A stretch of DNA of 16,146 nucleotides, taken from Clostridiales bacterium (GTDB lineage: Bacteria > Bacillota > Clostridia > Lachnospirales > Lachnospiraceae). Where the stretch lies: the NCBI GenBank assembly GCA_019416265.1, contig DXXQ01000135.1, forward strand, positions 1 to 16,146. The letters are read 5' to 3'. Shown here in pieces: positions 1 through 8,061 of this stretch. The position numbers and the translations under genes were made by a program. The notes under the pieces were generated by a model that did not search any database, was not told the DNA's origin, and saw only the letters and a program-made list of their open reading frames with translations. How positions within the stretch are numbered: the first letter of the stretch is position 1; every line of letters begins with the position of its first letter.

Positions 1-1272
1 CACATAAATACAGGTAATTCCCGCCGCCTTCTGCAGAACATTCTGCCTGTAAATAATATCCTGATATTTCTTTTTCTCCATAAGCTGATAAGGTACCTGC
101 ACAGTATTGTCCTCTGATTTCCAGGTAAACGCACTGCTCCATTCCGTCAGACGGTTGGGAAAACGGCACTGTGCCACAGCCTCCTCATTTATCATCTGTC
201 CCAGCTCGCCGTTCTCCTTTTCGATTTCGTCCAGGTAATATTCCAGGATCAGGTTTTCCTTTTTCTCTTCCCTTTCCTCGCTCTGATACCAGGTAGCCGG
301 CACCTCATACCGCGCCTCACACCTGCGGAATTCAGGGAAAAAAATATCATTTTGTACATTCAGCGAATCGCGCTCGAATTCCTCTTCAAGATAGGAAGAT
401 GTAAAATTTTCAGAGTAGGGGATCCCCGCAATGGCAAAGCAGTATGCATTCACAATGGGGTACATATATGCTTTGTGGATATCCGTAAACAGGAAACTGA
501 TGATCGCTGCTCCTGTACTGCTGCCCATCATGTGCGCATCTGCGGCATATACATATCCGCATCCCCTTTCCCGCTGATATTTCCAGAACAGCGGTGCAAG
601 CTCTTCATCTTTTTTCTTTTCTTTTTCCAATGCCGATGCATAAACCTCTGTTCTTTGCTGCAGAGTCACCGATTTCAGTTCAAACGGTTCCTTCAGCTCG
701 GCAATTTTGTCAAAGAGCACCTGCTCTGTCAGACGAATTCCTGTTTTTTTCTGTATACCCTGATAGGATCTGATCCCCAGCAGTTTTTTCACGGAAAAAT
801 TCTTCAGCGCCTCCTCTGAAGGCAGTTCTGTAAAGAATATATTTTTTCCCTCTTTGATGTATCTGTTCAGAATTTTGATTTCTGCAGTTGTCAGATTTTT
901 CCTGCTTACAAAAATAAGTTCCGCCTCTTTACAGGAATCCAGTTCTTCCTCCCAGACATAAGCTTCTTTCATATTTTCCAACTGCCATTCAACAATCTTT
1001 GTTATGGGAGTTTCTTCTCCCCACAGGGCAATTTCAGCTTCAGTAAAAGCTTTCTGCACCTGGTCCGAACAGACTTCATAAACCTCTTCCTCCCAAATCC
1101 GCTGTGCTTTCTCCGTTTTATTTTCTCTGTGAAGCATCCCCCAGATTTTTCCGATTCCGCTGATCAACAGGAAAAGCGCCAGAAGCACAAACAGCACGGT
1201 GACAATGTTAAGAAAAACGTTTCGCTTCAGCTGATTTTTTTTCGTAAGACCAAGCTTATCAAAAAATCTCAT
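1..1272 (-). CDS. DUF2194/PelA-like membrane-anchored protein, partial (C-terminus beyond left edge)
   Basis: The reading frame is open from an ATG at 1272 to the window edge, giving 424 residues and no stop. A basic N-terminus is followed by one membrane segment (about residues 19-43), so most of the protein should lie outside the membrane. Residues about 60-170 look like a Rossmann/ThuA-like fold (an ELIFVSRKNL strand, then GKNIFFTELP). A region with YMYPIVNAYCFAIAGIP and LNVQNDIFFPEF follows, and resembles what I recall of DUF2194 proteins that sit beside pelF and pelG in Firmicutes. In that family the missing C-terminal part usually looks like a polysaccharide deacetylase or hydrolase, so a PelA-like polymer-modifying role is inferred. 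The start overlaps the GT2 stop as ATGA and has a GGGAGG ribosome site inside that gene. The family assignment is from memory and moderately sure; the membrane anchor is seen directly. Confidence 0.6.
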   Translation of the reverse strand, partial: MRFFDKLGLTKKNQLKRNVFLNIVTVLFVLLALFLLISGIGKIWGMLHRENKTEKAQRIWEEEVYEVCSDQVQKAFTEAEIALWGEETPITKIVEWQLENMKEAYVWEEELDSCKEAELIFVSRKNLTTAEIKILNRYIKEGKNIFFTELPSEEALKNFSVKKLLGIRSYQGIQKKTGIRLTEQVLFDKIAELKEPFELKSVTLQQRTEVYASALEKEKKKDEELAPLFWKYQRERGCGYVYAADAHMMGSSTGAAIISFLFTDIHKAYMYPIVNAYCFAIAGIPYSENFTSSYLEEEFERDSLNVQNDIFFPEFRRCEARYEVPATWYQSEEREEKKENLILEYYLDEIEKENGELGQMINEEAVAQCRFPNRLTEWSSAFTWKSEDNTVQVPYQLMEKKKYQDIIYRQNVLQKAAGITCIYV

Positions 1273-2021
1273 GCTTTTCCTCCCGCTTTCCTTCTGTACC
1301 TTGAATAGGCGTTCCATGTGCTCAGCATCATGAGAACCATATATTTTCCAACCTTCCACAGACCGCTGTGCATGGAAACTCCCGCTGTCCTCTCATGCAT
1401 GACCGCAGGTATTTCTTCTATTTTGAATCCGAGAAGAAGCATCTGAACGATCATATTCAGATCCGGGTATTTCAGATCAAACTGATTATATCCCGCATAG
1501 AAAGAAAACGCCTTTTTATTCAGACACTGAAGTCCGCTGGTTGGATCTGTAAGGCTGCATCCTGTTATTTTCCTGATCACCCTTCTGAAAAATAAAATTG
1601 AATATTTTTTAAGTACAGATATGGGAAACGAACTTGCCCCGTCCAGAAATCTGGAGCCAATGACAATGTCCGCTTTATCCTCCCGATCCTGCTGAAAACA
1701 TCCCATTTTTTCACAGAGCTGTTCCACATTACACACATCATGCTGGCCATCCGCGTCCATTTGGACAACATACTCATAGCCTTTTTCCAGCGCATATTTA
1801 TAACCGCTCTGAATTGCCGCGCCATAGCCCATATTAAAGACCTGGCGTACCACTCTGACACCGTGCTCCCTGGCAATTTCCGCCGTATTGTCCTGAGAAA
1901 AATCGTCGATTACGAGAATATCCATCTCTTTCATAATTTCCAGCTTCTGAAGATTCTCCAGCACCTCTCCTATATTTTCGGCTTCATTATATGCCGGAAT
2001 AATAAGCAATATTTTTTTCAT
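1269..2021 (-). CDS. Family 2 glycosyltransferase, polyprenyl-phosphate sugar transferase type (DPM1-like)
   Basis: A 250-residue GT-A fold enzyme, the usual length for dolichol/polyprenyl-phosphate mannosyl- or glucosyltransferases. The N-terminus has the strand IIPAYNEAENI. D39-D40 in VIDDFS and D89-A90-D91 in QMDADGQHD are the nucleotide-sugar and metal-binding acids. GSRF at 122-125 and TDPTSGLQ at 158-165 are typical of DPM1-like enzymes. There is no convincing C-terminal membrane pair, so it probably works at the inner membrane face, moving a sugar from a nucleotide donor to undecaprenyl phosphate. The sugar is unknown. It overlaps the GT-C gene upstream and the DUF2194 gene downstream, each as ATGA, implying coupled translation. 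With the GT-C protein and DUF2304 it could form a lipid-linked sugar donor branch; that role is inferred, the family is secure. Confidence 0.9.
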   Translation of the reverse strand: MKKILLIIPAYNEAENIGEVLENLQKLEIMKEMDILVIDDFSQDNTAEIAREHGVRVVRQVFNMGYGAAIQSGYKYALEKGYEYVVQMDADGQHDVCNVEQLCEKMGCFQQDREDKADIVIGSRFLDGASSFPISVLKKYSILFFRRVIRKITGCSLTDPTSGLQCLNKKAFSFYAGYNQFDLKYPDLNMIVQMLLLGFKIEEIPAVMHERTAGVSMHSGLWKVGKYMVLMMLSTWNAYSRYRRKAGGKA

Positions 2022-4264
2022 TGGCTTTCCGCCATCCTTTCTCTGGCTGCTTCCTTATAGTCCAGTGATAAATTCAACAGGAAATACGGATCCTGCGTGA
2101 TCTTGTAAATAGTGACCTGATCGTTTTTGGAATAGATACTGATATGCCCCGGATAAACCTCCTTCATTTCCTCCATCCAGAAATAAAGCTTGGACATCAC
2201 CTTGTCCCTCTGGAAATAATAAGGCGCATCAGTTCCGTGAATATCCCCCTGTCCCAGGGTAAAATCAATTTCCTGCAATGCGCTCTCCGGGCTTACGGGG
2301 TTTACGTTTTCATCCGAATTCACATCACTTCTGTCAATCTTTCTCCTGTCGCTTGCAAAGGAAATCGCCCTTTCTTCCACCACAACATAGATTTCCTCTG
2401 TGGGAATATAAATTTCCTTTCTGTTTTCATCCAGTTTCCTGATCAGATCAATGCTTTCATAATGATAGCCCTCATACCGGATCACTGACAGATCGTTCGT
2501 GGGAGAAATAACCGTCCACTTATAATCCTCCCTGTTCTCACAGAGATCCAGACACAGCCTCATATCCTCCTCTGATATTGAAATGGAATAAAAACGTCCG
2601 TCTTTTAAATGGCCGCAAAAACCCACAAGCATAAGACATACCGTTCCTGACACGCCAAGGACTCTTTCCCGCCAGCTTTCCTTTACACCGAAGCTTTCCA
2701 AAAGCTTCCATATGACTTCGAAAGGAAAAGCAAGCAAAGGAATCGTAAGAAATGAGAGAAAGGTTGCCATTCTTTTCGCTTCAATCAAAGCTGTCCACCC
2801 CATATATCCGGAACAGGCCATCACAGCCCCCGCCTGCCAGAGAATCCCCCAGAAAATATATCTGAGGTATTGCTCTTTTCTTTTTGAGAAACAGCATCCC
2901 CCTATTCCCCACAGGATCAGCAGGATTGACGCCCCGATGAACACAGCCGATGTTTTTTTACTGCGGACGTAATTATATGTAAGAATTCCGGGAATAGATC
3001 TCAGTTTTTTCACTGTTCTTTTTATCCCTCCCGGGCTCTCCTCCCGGGAAGCTGTTTTTTGATCCTCTGCACCTTCCGGATCTTCCTTTTCTGTATCCTT
3101 TTGCGTTTCCTCTGCTTCTGAGCCGTCGCTGTCCTTCATCACCCCCAGGGCCCAGGCAATGGATCTTTCAAAGGAATACCCCGATGCCAGACCTACCCCA
3201 TAGGGAACCACAGCCAGGACAACCGAGAGAATACCGGCTGTTATAAATCCCCGGAGAAGCTTTTTTTTCAGTATCTGCCGGAAATAAACCAGACCAAAGC
3301 AGACGCAGACAGCCAGACATAATATCGTAATATAAAAATGCGCCATCAAAGTCCAGGTAATAGAGAGCCCGAACAGATACCAGTCTGCTTTCTTTCCGCT
3401 TTTCAGGCAGGCAAACATTCCGTAAATCATTCCAAAGGCGGCAATCAGTCCAAATTCCATGGGAAAGGAAATCTGAAAACGAAAATATGTCGTTACATGA
3501 AAAACATCCCAGATAACAAACAAGGCCCAGGCATTTAACCCAATCAGTCTGTTGGAAAAGAGCTTTCTGAACAGGAAACAGGCGGATGTCATAATAAAAA
3601 ACATGGAGATCACTGCAAAATTCAGATAGATTCTGGTCATGTTCAGTGGGAGAAATTCTACGATCGCCCCACACAGGGTATGCATTCCATGAGGATACAT
3701 TCCTGCCGGAAATATATTTCCATGGAGCAGCTGGCCGATCCAGTAAAGATGTGTTTCTTCATCTGTATGTCCATATCCCGCATTATGAAACTTGTACCAT
3801 CCGTAAAACCATACCGCCCATATCATAACTGCTGAAAAAATCAGAATTTCACCTTTTCTGTCTTTCAGTGTCCGCATGGGTTTTTCTGTTTTTTCCTTTA
3901 TGTAATCTTTACAGCGGCGGATCAGCACTTTGGTTCCGTAGCTGCCTCCCGCCCATTCATTTAAAATCGTAAAAAGACGTCCGAACCGTTCCCTTATGCC
4001 TTTCCTCTCTCTCCAGGCTGTTACCCCAAGAGGCAGCACCGCCACAAAAAAGATCACGGATATCCTGTTGACCAGATGAAGATACCCCAGAAAGATCAAA
4101 AGGAAATTAATATACAGGTTCCCTACGCACTGGTAAAGAAAATATTTAAATGTCCAGTCCTTTTTTTTGAAATATTTCCCGATACATACGGCAGGCAAGG
4201 CAAAAGCCAGCAGAATATAAGCTGCAAATACTGCCAATACTGTATACACATTTTCCCATATCAT
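2018..4264 (-). CDS. Large polytopic membrane protein, probable GT-C type glycosyltransferase
   Basis: Using the ATG at 4264 the protein has 748 residues. That start overlaps the upstream stop as ATGA and has an AAAGGGGACGG ribosome site; an in-frame ATG at 4309 lies inside the upstream gene and was not used. About ten or more membrane segments fill residues 5-370 and 437-550, followed by a soluble C-terminal domain of about 200 residues. The first large outward loop has the acidic motif HTDEETH (D168-E169-E170), where GT-C enzymes carry their catalytic acid, and a nearby HGNIFPAGMYPHG segment. GT-C enzymes use a polyprenyl-phosphate sugar on the outer membrane face, which fits the adjacent DPM1-like GT2. 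A charged low-complexity loop (about 378-412, rich in E, D, K and S) separates the two membrane blocks. Family assignment rests on architecture, not on a recognised signature; the acceptor is unknown. Confidence 0.65.
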   Translation of the reverse strand: MIWENVYTVLAVFAAYILLAFALPAVCIGKYFKKKDWTFKYFLYQCVGNLYINFLLIFLGYLHLVNRISVIFFVAVLPLGVTAWRERKGIRERFGRLFTILNEWAGGSYGTKVLIRRCKDYIKEKTEKPMRTLKDRKGEILIFSAVMIWAVWFYGWYKFHNAGYGHTDEETHLYWIGQLLHGNIFPAGMYPHGMHTLCGAIVEFLPLNMTRIYLNFAVISMFFIMTSACFLFRKLFSNRLIGLNAWALFVIWDVFHVTTYFRFQISFPMEFGLIAAFGMIYGMFACLKSGKKADWYLFGLSITWTLMAHFYITILCLAVCVCFGLVYFRQILKKKLLRGFITAGILSVVLAVVPYGVGLASGYSFERSIAWALGVMKDSDGSEAEETQKDTEKEDPEGAEDQKTASREESPGGIKRTVKKLRSIPGILTYNYVRSKKTSAVFIGASILLILWGIGGCCFSKRKEQYLRYIFWGILWQAGAVMACSGYMGWTALIEAKRMATFLSFLTIPLLAFPFEVIWKLLESFGVKESWRERVLGVSGTVCLMLVGFCGHLKDGRFYSISISEEDMRLCLDLCENREDYKWTVISPTNDLSVIRYEGYHYESIDLIRKLDENRKEIYIPTEEIYVVVEERAISFASDRRKIDRSDVNSDENVNPVSPESALQEIDFTLGQGDIHGTDAPYYFQRDKVMSKLYFWMEEMKEVYPGHISIYSKNDQVTIYKITQDPYFLLNLSLDYKEAARERMAESQ

Positions 4265-5196
4265 AGCTTTCCGTCCCCTTTGGCTTTTCCGGAATAGAAA
4301 CGTATCCACTCCATCATTTCGCTGTCAAGTACAAGAGCAGATTCTTTGATCTGCTCTAATGTTTCCTCGAATTTTTCTTTGTTTTCTTTTTCAAAATAAT
4401 ATTTCAGAACTTCCTTTGCAGCAGCAAGATCCGTCCCTGCCAGAGCTTTCCCACGGCTCATCCATTTCTCCTCATTTTCCTCCATGGGGAAGCCCTTCAT
4501 AATTCCCAGAAGCTCCGATATCATCTCTCCGTTCACCTTCTGAGGCTCCAATGTATACAGCCGCTCCATATGTTTTTCCAGCATGATAAGATACATATTC
4601 TGTTCAAAATCTCCCAAAACCTTTTTTTCCAGGAAATTCATACAATACCGGACATAAAGCATGATTGTTTCCGGATTCTCTGCATTCTCACTGAGCGATC
4701 TAAGCTTCCCTTCGTCTGTCTTGAACCTTGCAATGCTGTCCGTTATGTAAGAAGCCGCATAATGAACGATCTCATAGTCCTCCTGTCCCATGACTCTGTG
4801 GATTCCTTTCATATAATCTTCCGCATCCGGCCGCTTCAGAGCTTCCAGAAACGTCCGCCGCCTGTTTTCTGCGTCCGAAATCCTCAGCGCCTCTTCAATA
4901 GGCACGCAGTCAATCTCTTTTTCAATATCGTCATCTATGATCATTCGGGTTCTTTTTTTATTAAAGCTCAGTTCATCCTCCTTGAGCAGACCGTCTCTTT
5001 TCCTGAAAATAAGTTCGTTGATCCCCTCTGACACCACCATGTACAAAATTCCCACAACAGGAACCAGCGCCATAAACAGAAACATCAGAAATGCTTTCCT
5101 GTATTCTTTTTTTATGACTCCTCTGTAAAAAAAGTAAATTGCCGCCAGACATATATTCAGCAGCCAGATTGTCCAAAGCCATTCTTTCTCCGTCAT
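4261..5196 (-). CDS. pelE: PelE-like membrane protein with TPR-like helical domain
   Basis: 311 residues with two membrane segments near the N-terminus (about 8-25 and 36-55), then a cytoplasmic, helix-rich, charged domain (about 95-300) that looks like degenerate TPR-type helical pairs. This layout and length match PelE, which in Pseudomonas aeruginosa has two membrane helices and TPRs and joins PelD, PelF and PelG in the inner-membrane Pel synthase complex. Position supports this: it follows the PelD-like gene by 63 bases, the same order as pelD-pelE elsewhere. The start ATG has AGGAG seven bases upstream. The stop overlaps the next start as ATGA. Sequence similarity to PelE is not something I can prove by eye, so the name relies on architecture and context. 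It would act as a scaffold rather than an enzyme. Confidence 0.6.
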   Translation of the reverse strand: MTEKEWLWTIWLLNICLAAIYFFYRGVIKKEYRKAFLMFLFMALVPVVGILYMVVSEGINELIFRKRDGLLKEDELSFNKKRTRMIIDDDIEKEIDCVPIEEALRISDAENRRRTFLEALKRPDAEDYMKGIHRVMGQEDYEIVHYAASYITDSIARFKTDEGKLRSLSENAENPETIMLYVRYCMNFLEKKVLGDFEQNMYLIMLEKHMERLYTLEPQKVNGEMISELLGIMKGFPMEENEEKWMSRGKALAGTDLAAAKEVLKYYFEKENKEKFEETLEQIKESALVLDSEMMEWIRFYSGKAKGDGKL

Positions 5197-5259
5197 ACCC
5201 GCTCCTACGAATCCTTCTTCCGGATTTCTTTTCTTCTTATTTGAGTTTTTTAAAGCTTT

Positions 5260-7371
5260 TTATACCCCGCTCTCCGGTGTCAGCCGGATTCCCTTTTGAG
5301 CAAAGCGTCTGATAACATATTCCGCCTCGTCCGCTCCTGTATTCATGAGAATGATGTGGATCCTGTCCTCTCTGATTCCCATGACATCCGACCGTCTGAT
5401 CAAAGGCTGAAGGATACGGTCATTCTCCTGATTCGGCGAAATCTCCCGGGGCAGCTTCAGCATCGTATAGGTGATTTTATCCTGTTTCCTTCCGTCTTCA
5501 CAGGTCTGATACATCATTTCAAAAGCTTCTCCGTCCAGGATCTGTGTTCCTTCAATATAGTGATCCGCATACTTATTCCAGTAATCTGCAGCTCTCACAA
5601 TTGCCTTTTCAATCAATCGGCTGATAAGAGCAAGCATATTTGCCTTATATAGATTGATCTCCGTAAGCTTCCGCGTCCAGAGCATAATCACGGCAAGCAC
5701 CCGGTCCTCATCGTAAATGCCGCAGGCATACGAAGGATTTTCACTGTCGATTTCTTTATTTCTATATACGTTTCTCTGGATCAGATCCTTGTAAAGAAAA
5801 CTGTCTTCCTTAATTTCCATAGATTTTTTTAATTTTCTCCCACAGGGAGAGGAATAAGCCGCAAGCCGGAAAAAACTGCTGTTTCCGCTTGCTGTATAAA
5901 TTGCGACATCCTCTATTTCCATCATGGTCTTCACTGCATCCAGAGCATTGAAAATAACTTTATTGGGTTCATTATAATCCAGACGTCTGACAATGTCGTA
6001 AATTTCTGCCAGACTGTTTTCATAAGTGATGATCCGTTTTTCATATGTTTCTTTTACAAAACGGTTTCCATCATAAATCTGCATCATATCTGCCAGCTCT
6101 GTCTGATAATATTTCAGCTCATCTTCGTTATCTCCCTGTTTCCTTTTATACTTATCCCGCATAAAGCCCACAATCACGCCAATGATAAGGATTTCCAGCA
6201 CACTGGTCAGAATACTGTATTCAAAGGGGGCTCCCGTCACAAGCACTGCCGTTGTTTTTGCAGTCAGAACCAGCAGAGTGGAAAATAAGGCATGGCCGCA
6301 GCCGTAGACAACTGCCACAACTACTACATAAAACAGATAAAAATCCGCCGTCTTCTCAAGCCAGGTTCCCTTTAATGCAGCTATGACCAGAGTGACCACA
6401 AGGAACAGTGCAATGTTTTCCGTAATGGGAAGCAGCTTTCCGTGCATCAGAAAATCCCTGTTTGCTTTCAGCTCTTCTTTTTCTTTCTTTTGCAGACACA
6501 TGGCATACAGTTCTCGGATTCCCTTTTCCAGACTGTACTTTTCATAAAAACCTATGTTTTCTTTCTCAGGCTCCTGTATCTGCGGCAGCGTTTCCAGCTC
6601 TCCGTCCTTCTCGAGTACCTCCCCTGTCTCACCTCTGAGAACGATCTTTATACATTCTGCCGCCTGATGCTCTGTATATATCGTTCCTGAAATCAGGAAA
6701 TTTTTCTTTCCTTTATATTCCAGCACTTTCATTACCGCGTCAACGGCGTCTTTCACATACAGGAAGCGGTGTTTTTTATTTCCGGTAATTTCCAGATTTT
6801 CTCTTCTGCTCATGGTTTTTAAAAATTTTATGATCGTATCATGCTCCTCGCTTCCGTACTCACCATATATTTCCGGAAAGCGGATGATCGTGATATCCAG
6901 TTCGTTCTGTTCCATACAGATCCGTTCCATCTGCTGCAAAGTTTTATTCTGAACCGAAGAGGCGTCAAGCTTTGTATTTTCGTCGATACAGGATTCCTTT
7001 ACATTCTCATATACACCGAGAGACGAACAATACAGCACTTTTTTTATGTTCACTTCCCTTGCAGCCATCAACAGATTCGTAATACCTGCCAGGTATTCCA
7101 CGGACTGCCGGTTCTGATTTTCCCATGTAAATCCGGCATCGCAGTATCCTGGGATGATCAGGACATCCGGCCTGACGTTCTTCATGATCGTACTGATATT
7201 TTTATTGCTGAAATTGAAATGATAGTCCTGAAATACGCCTGCCGAAGGCTTTGCATACTCTGTTTTTTTATCTTTTCCGGTAATCACAAAAACATCATGT
7301 TTTTCTTTGCGAAGTCGGTTGATCAGTTCATTTACAAATACGCCGTAATCGCCGCAAATCAATATTTTCAT
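5260..7371 (-). CDS. pelD: PelD-like c-di-GMP receptor with fused N-terminal SDR-like domain
   Basis: 703 residues from the ATG at 7371, chosen because the Rossmann strand MKILICG starts there; an in-frame upstream extension to 7500 would overlap the previous gene and has no domain character. Domains in order: SDR/epimerase-like 1-290; four membrane helices about 317-404; coiled coil about 410-460; GAF about 465-595; degenerate GGDEF about 605-703. The membrane-coil-GAF-GGDEF layout is that of PelD, the inner-membrane c-di-GMP receptor that turns on Pel synthesis. The catalytic GGDEF motif is replaced by REDRI (667-671), while the RxxD I-site is intact as R659-R660-S661-D662, so it should bind but not make c-di-GMP. 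In the SDR part S116/S117 and K143 remain but the catalytic Tyr position is S139, and the GxxGxxG loop is GDYGVFV, so it is probably not an active enzyme. I recall SDR-PelD fusions in Firmicutes. Confidence 0.78.
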   Translation of the reverse strand: MKILICGDYGVFVNELINRLRKEKHDVFVITGKDKKTEYAKPSAGVFQDYHFNFSNKNISTIMKNVRPDVLIIPGYCDAGFTWENQNRQSVEYLAGITNLLMAAREVNIKKVLYCSSLGVYENVKESCIDENTKLDASSVQNKTLQQMERICMEQNELDITIIRFPEIYGEYGSEEHDTIIKFLKTMSRRENLEITGNKKHRFLYVKDAVDAVMKVLEYKGKKNFLISGTIYTEHQAAECIKIVLRGETGEVLEKDGELETLPQIQEPEKENIGFYEKYSLEKGIRELYAMCLQKKEKEELKANRDFLMHGKLLPITENIALFLVVTLVIAALKGTWLEKTADFYLFYVVVVAVVYGCGHALFSTLLVLTAKTTAVLVTGAPFEYSILTSVLEILIIGVIVGFMRDKYKRKQGDNEDELKYYQTELADMMQIYDGNRFVKETYEKRIITYENSLAEIYDIVRRLDYNEPNKVIFNALDAVKTMMEIEDVAIYTASGNSSFFRLAAYSSPCGRKLKKSMEIKEDSFLYKDLIQRNVYRNKEIDSENPSYACGIYDEDRVLAVIMLWTRKLTEINLYKANMLALISRLIEKAIVRAADYWNKYADHYIEGTQILDGEAFEMMYQTCEDGRKQDKITYTMLKLPREISPNQENDRILQPLIRRSDVMGIREDRIHIILMNTGADEAEYVIRRFAQKGIRLTPESGV

Positions 7372-7396
7372 ATATGCCTGCCTTTCCTTTTTCTCT

Positions 7397-7789
7397 TCAT
7401 TTCCTGCTTTCCGCCCTTTGATCCTCTGTCTCTGCCTGAAGCTTCTCTTCCAGTTCCTCGTTCCTTTCTTTAAGAAGCATGACCTGCATTGCAAGCTCAT
7501 TTATTTCATTATCCAGCAGGGAAATCGACATTGTGTGGCGCAATACGATCACTACAATAACAACCAGGAAGAAAAAGATCAGGGATGCAGGCGCCCACCA
7601 TATCCCAAGCAGTCCGGAAAGCCTTTTCAGTATTGACGGAAACAGCGAAAGCAGAAGCAGTCCCACCGTTCCTCCAATCCACATAACCGCCTGATTCTCT
7701 GTCAATTTTCTGTTTTTCATCGCCCGGTTCAGCCCATATAAAAATGCCAGACATACTGCGACAGCAATTCCCTGAAGTAAAATACCCAT
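7397..7789 (-). CDS. DUF2304-like small membrane protein
   Basis: 130 residues. The ATG at 7789 is preferred because AGGAGG (7796-7801) lies six bases before it; a longer frame begins at a TTG at 7822 and would bury this ribosome site. Three hydrophobic segments (about 3-20, 34-52 and 63-84) are followed by a heptad-rich charged coil (LLDNEINELAMQVMLLKERNEELEEKL). This matches DUF2304 proteins, small membrane proteins of unknown mechanism usually encoded beside DPM1-like GT2 genes. Here it is first in the operon, 25 bases before the PelD-like gene, and the GT2 is four genes downstream. The coil may contact PelD or the GT2; that is inference. The DUF2304 call is moderately sure. Confidence 0.65.
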   Translation of the reverse strand: MGILLQGIAVAVCLAFLYGLNRAMKNRKLTENQAVMWIGGTVGLLLLSLFPSILKRLSGLLGIWWAPASLIFFFLVVIVVIVLRHTMSISLLDNEINELAMQVMLLKERNEELEEKLQAETEDQRAESRK

Positions 7790-7795
7790 ATTTCT

Positions 7796-7801
7796 CCTCC
7801 T
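7796..7801 (-). promoter_or_regulatory. Ribosome binding site that decides the DUF2304 start
   Basis: A perfect AGGAGG, six bases before the ATG at 7789. It makes the longer TTG-started form (7822) unlikely. Confidence 0.8.
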
Positions 7802-7964
7802 CTGTTTCCTTTTTAAATCCAAGAACCCTCCAGCGTTCTTACTTTACGCATGTTTGCTGTTCTCGATCAAGATAAACATATCACCTGCTTTACAGTTGTT
7901 TCAAGATACCTGTGGTAACTGGCTCTTTAACATGACAAGTTGACATCTGTCTTTCTTTTCCCCT

Positions 7965-7993
7965 ACTATAGCAGACTTCATTTTGAAATTCAG
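7965..7993 (-). promoter_or_regulatory. Promoter of the Pel-like operon (extended -10, weak -35)
   Basis: On the minus strand TGCTATAGT (7973-7965) is an extended -10. At a 17-base spacing the -35 is CTGAAT, a poor match to TTGACA, which suggests reliance on the extended -10 or on an activator. The start point would be near 7958, downstream of the purL terminator, giving a leader of about 170 nt. Confidence 0.5.
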
Positions 7994-8000
7994 TATTTCA
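7984..8000. promoter_or_regulatory. 17-bp inverted repeat over the operon -35, candidate operator
   Basis: TGAAAT-N5-ATTTCA has perfect 6-base arms and is centred at 7992, on the weak -35 of the operon promoter. The binding protein is unknown; it does not match the LysR boxes at 12068-12113. Confidence 0.4.
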
Positions 8001-8061
8001 GCGGCCTCTCTTTTGATCCTACATCTCTTTGCCGCGAATTCCATGCCCCAAATTCTTCAAC

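Noticed and set aside
3028..3048. Direct repeat CTCCCGGG twice, five bases apart
   Set aside because: It falls in the Pro/Gly/Glu-coding low-complexity loop of the GT-C-like gene and is explained by its codons.
4265..4309. Upstream ATG for the GT-C-like protein
   Set aside because: The ATGA junction at 4261-4264 with a good ribosome site explains the start; the extension adds only charged residues.
6841..7473. Open plus-strand frame of 210 codons
   Set aside because: Antisense to the pelD-like gene, whose domains are well supported; no ribosome site.
7372..7500. N-terminal extension of the PelD-like protein
   Set aside because: It would overlap the DUF2304 gene, is Arg/Lys-rich without fold, and the Rossmann strand begins at the ATG at 7371.
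7790..7958. c-di-GMP (GEMM-I) riboswitch before the Pel-like operon
   Set aside because: Expected by logic, but I do not see its conserved core; only generic hairpins.
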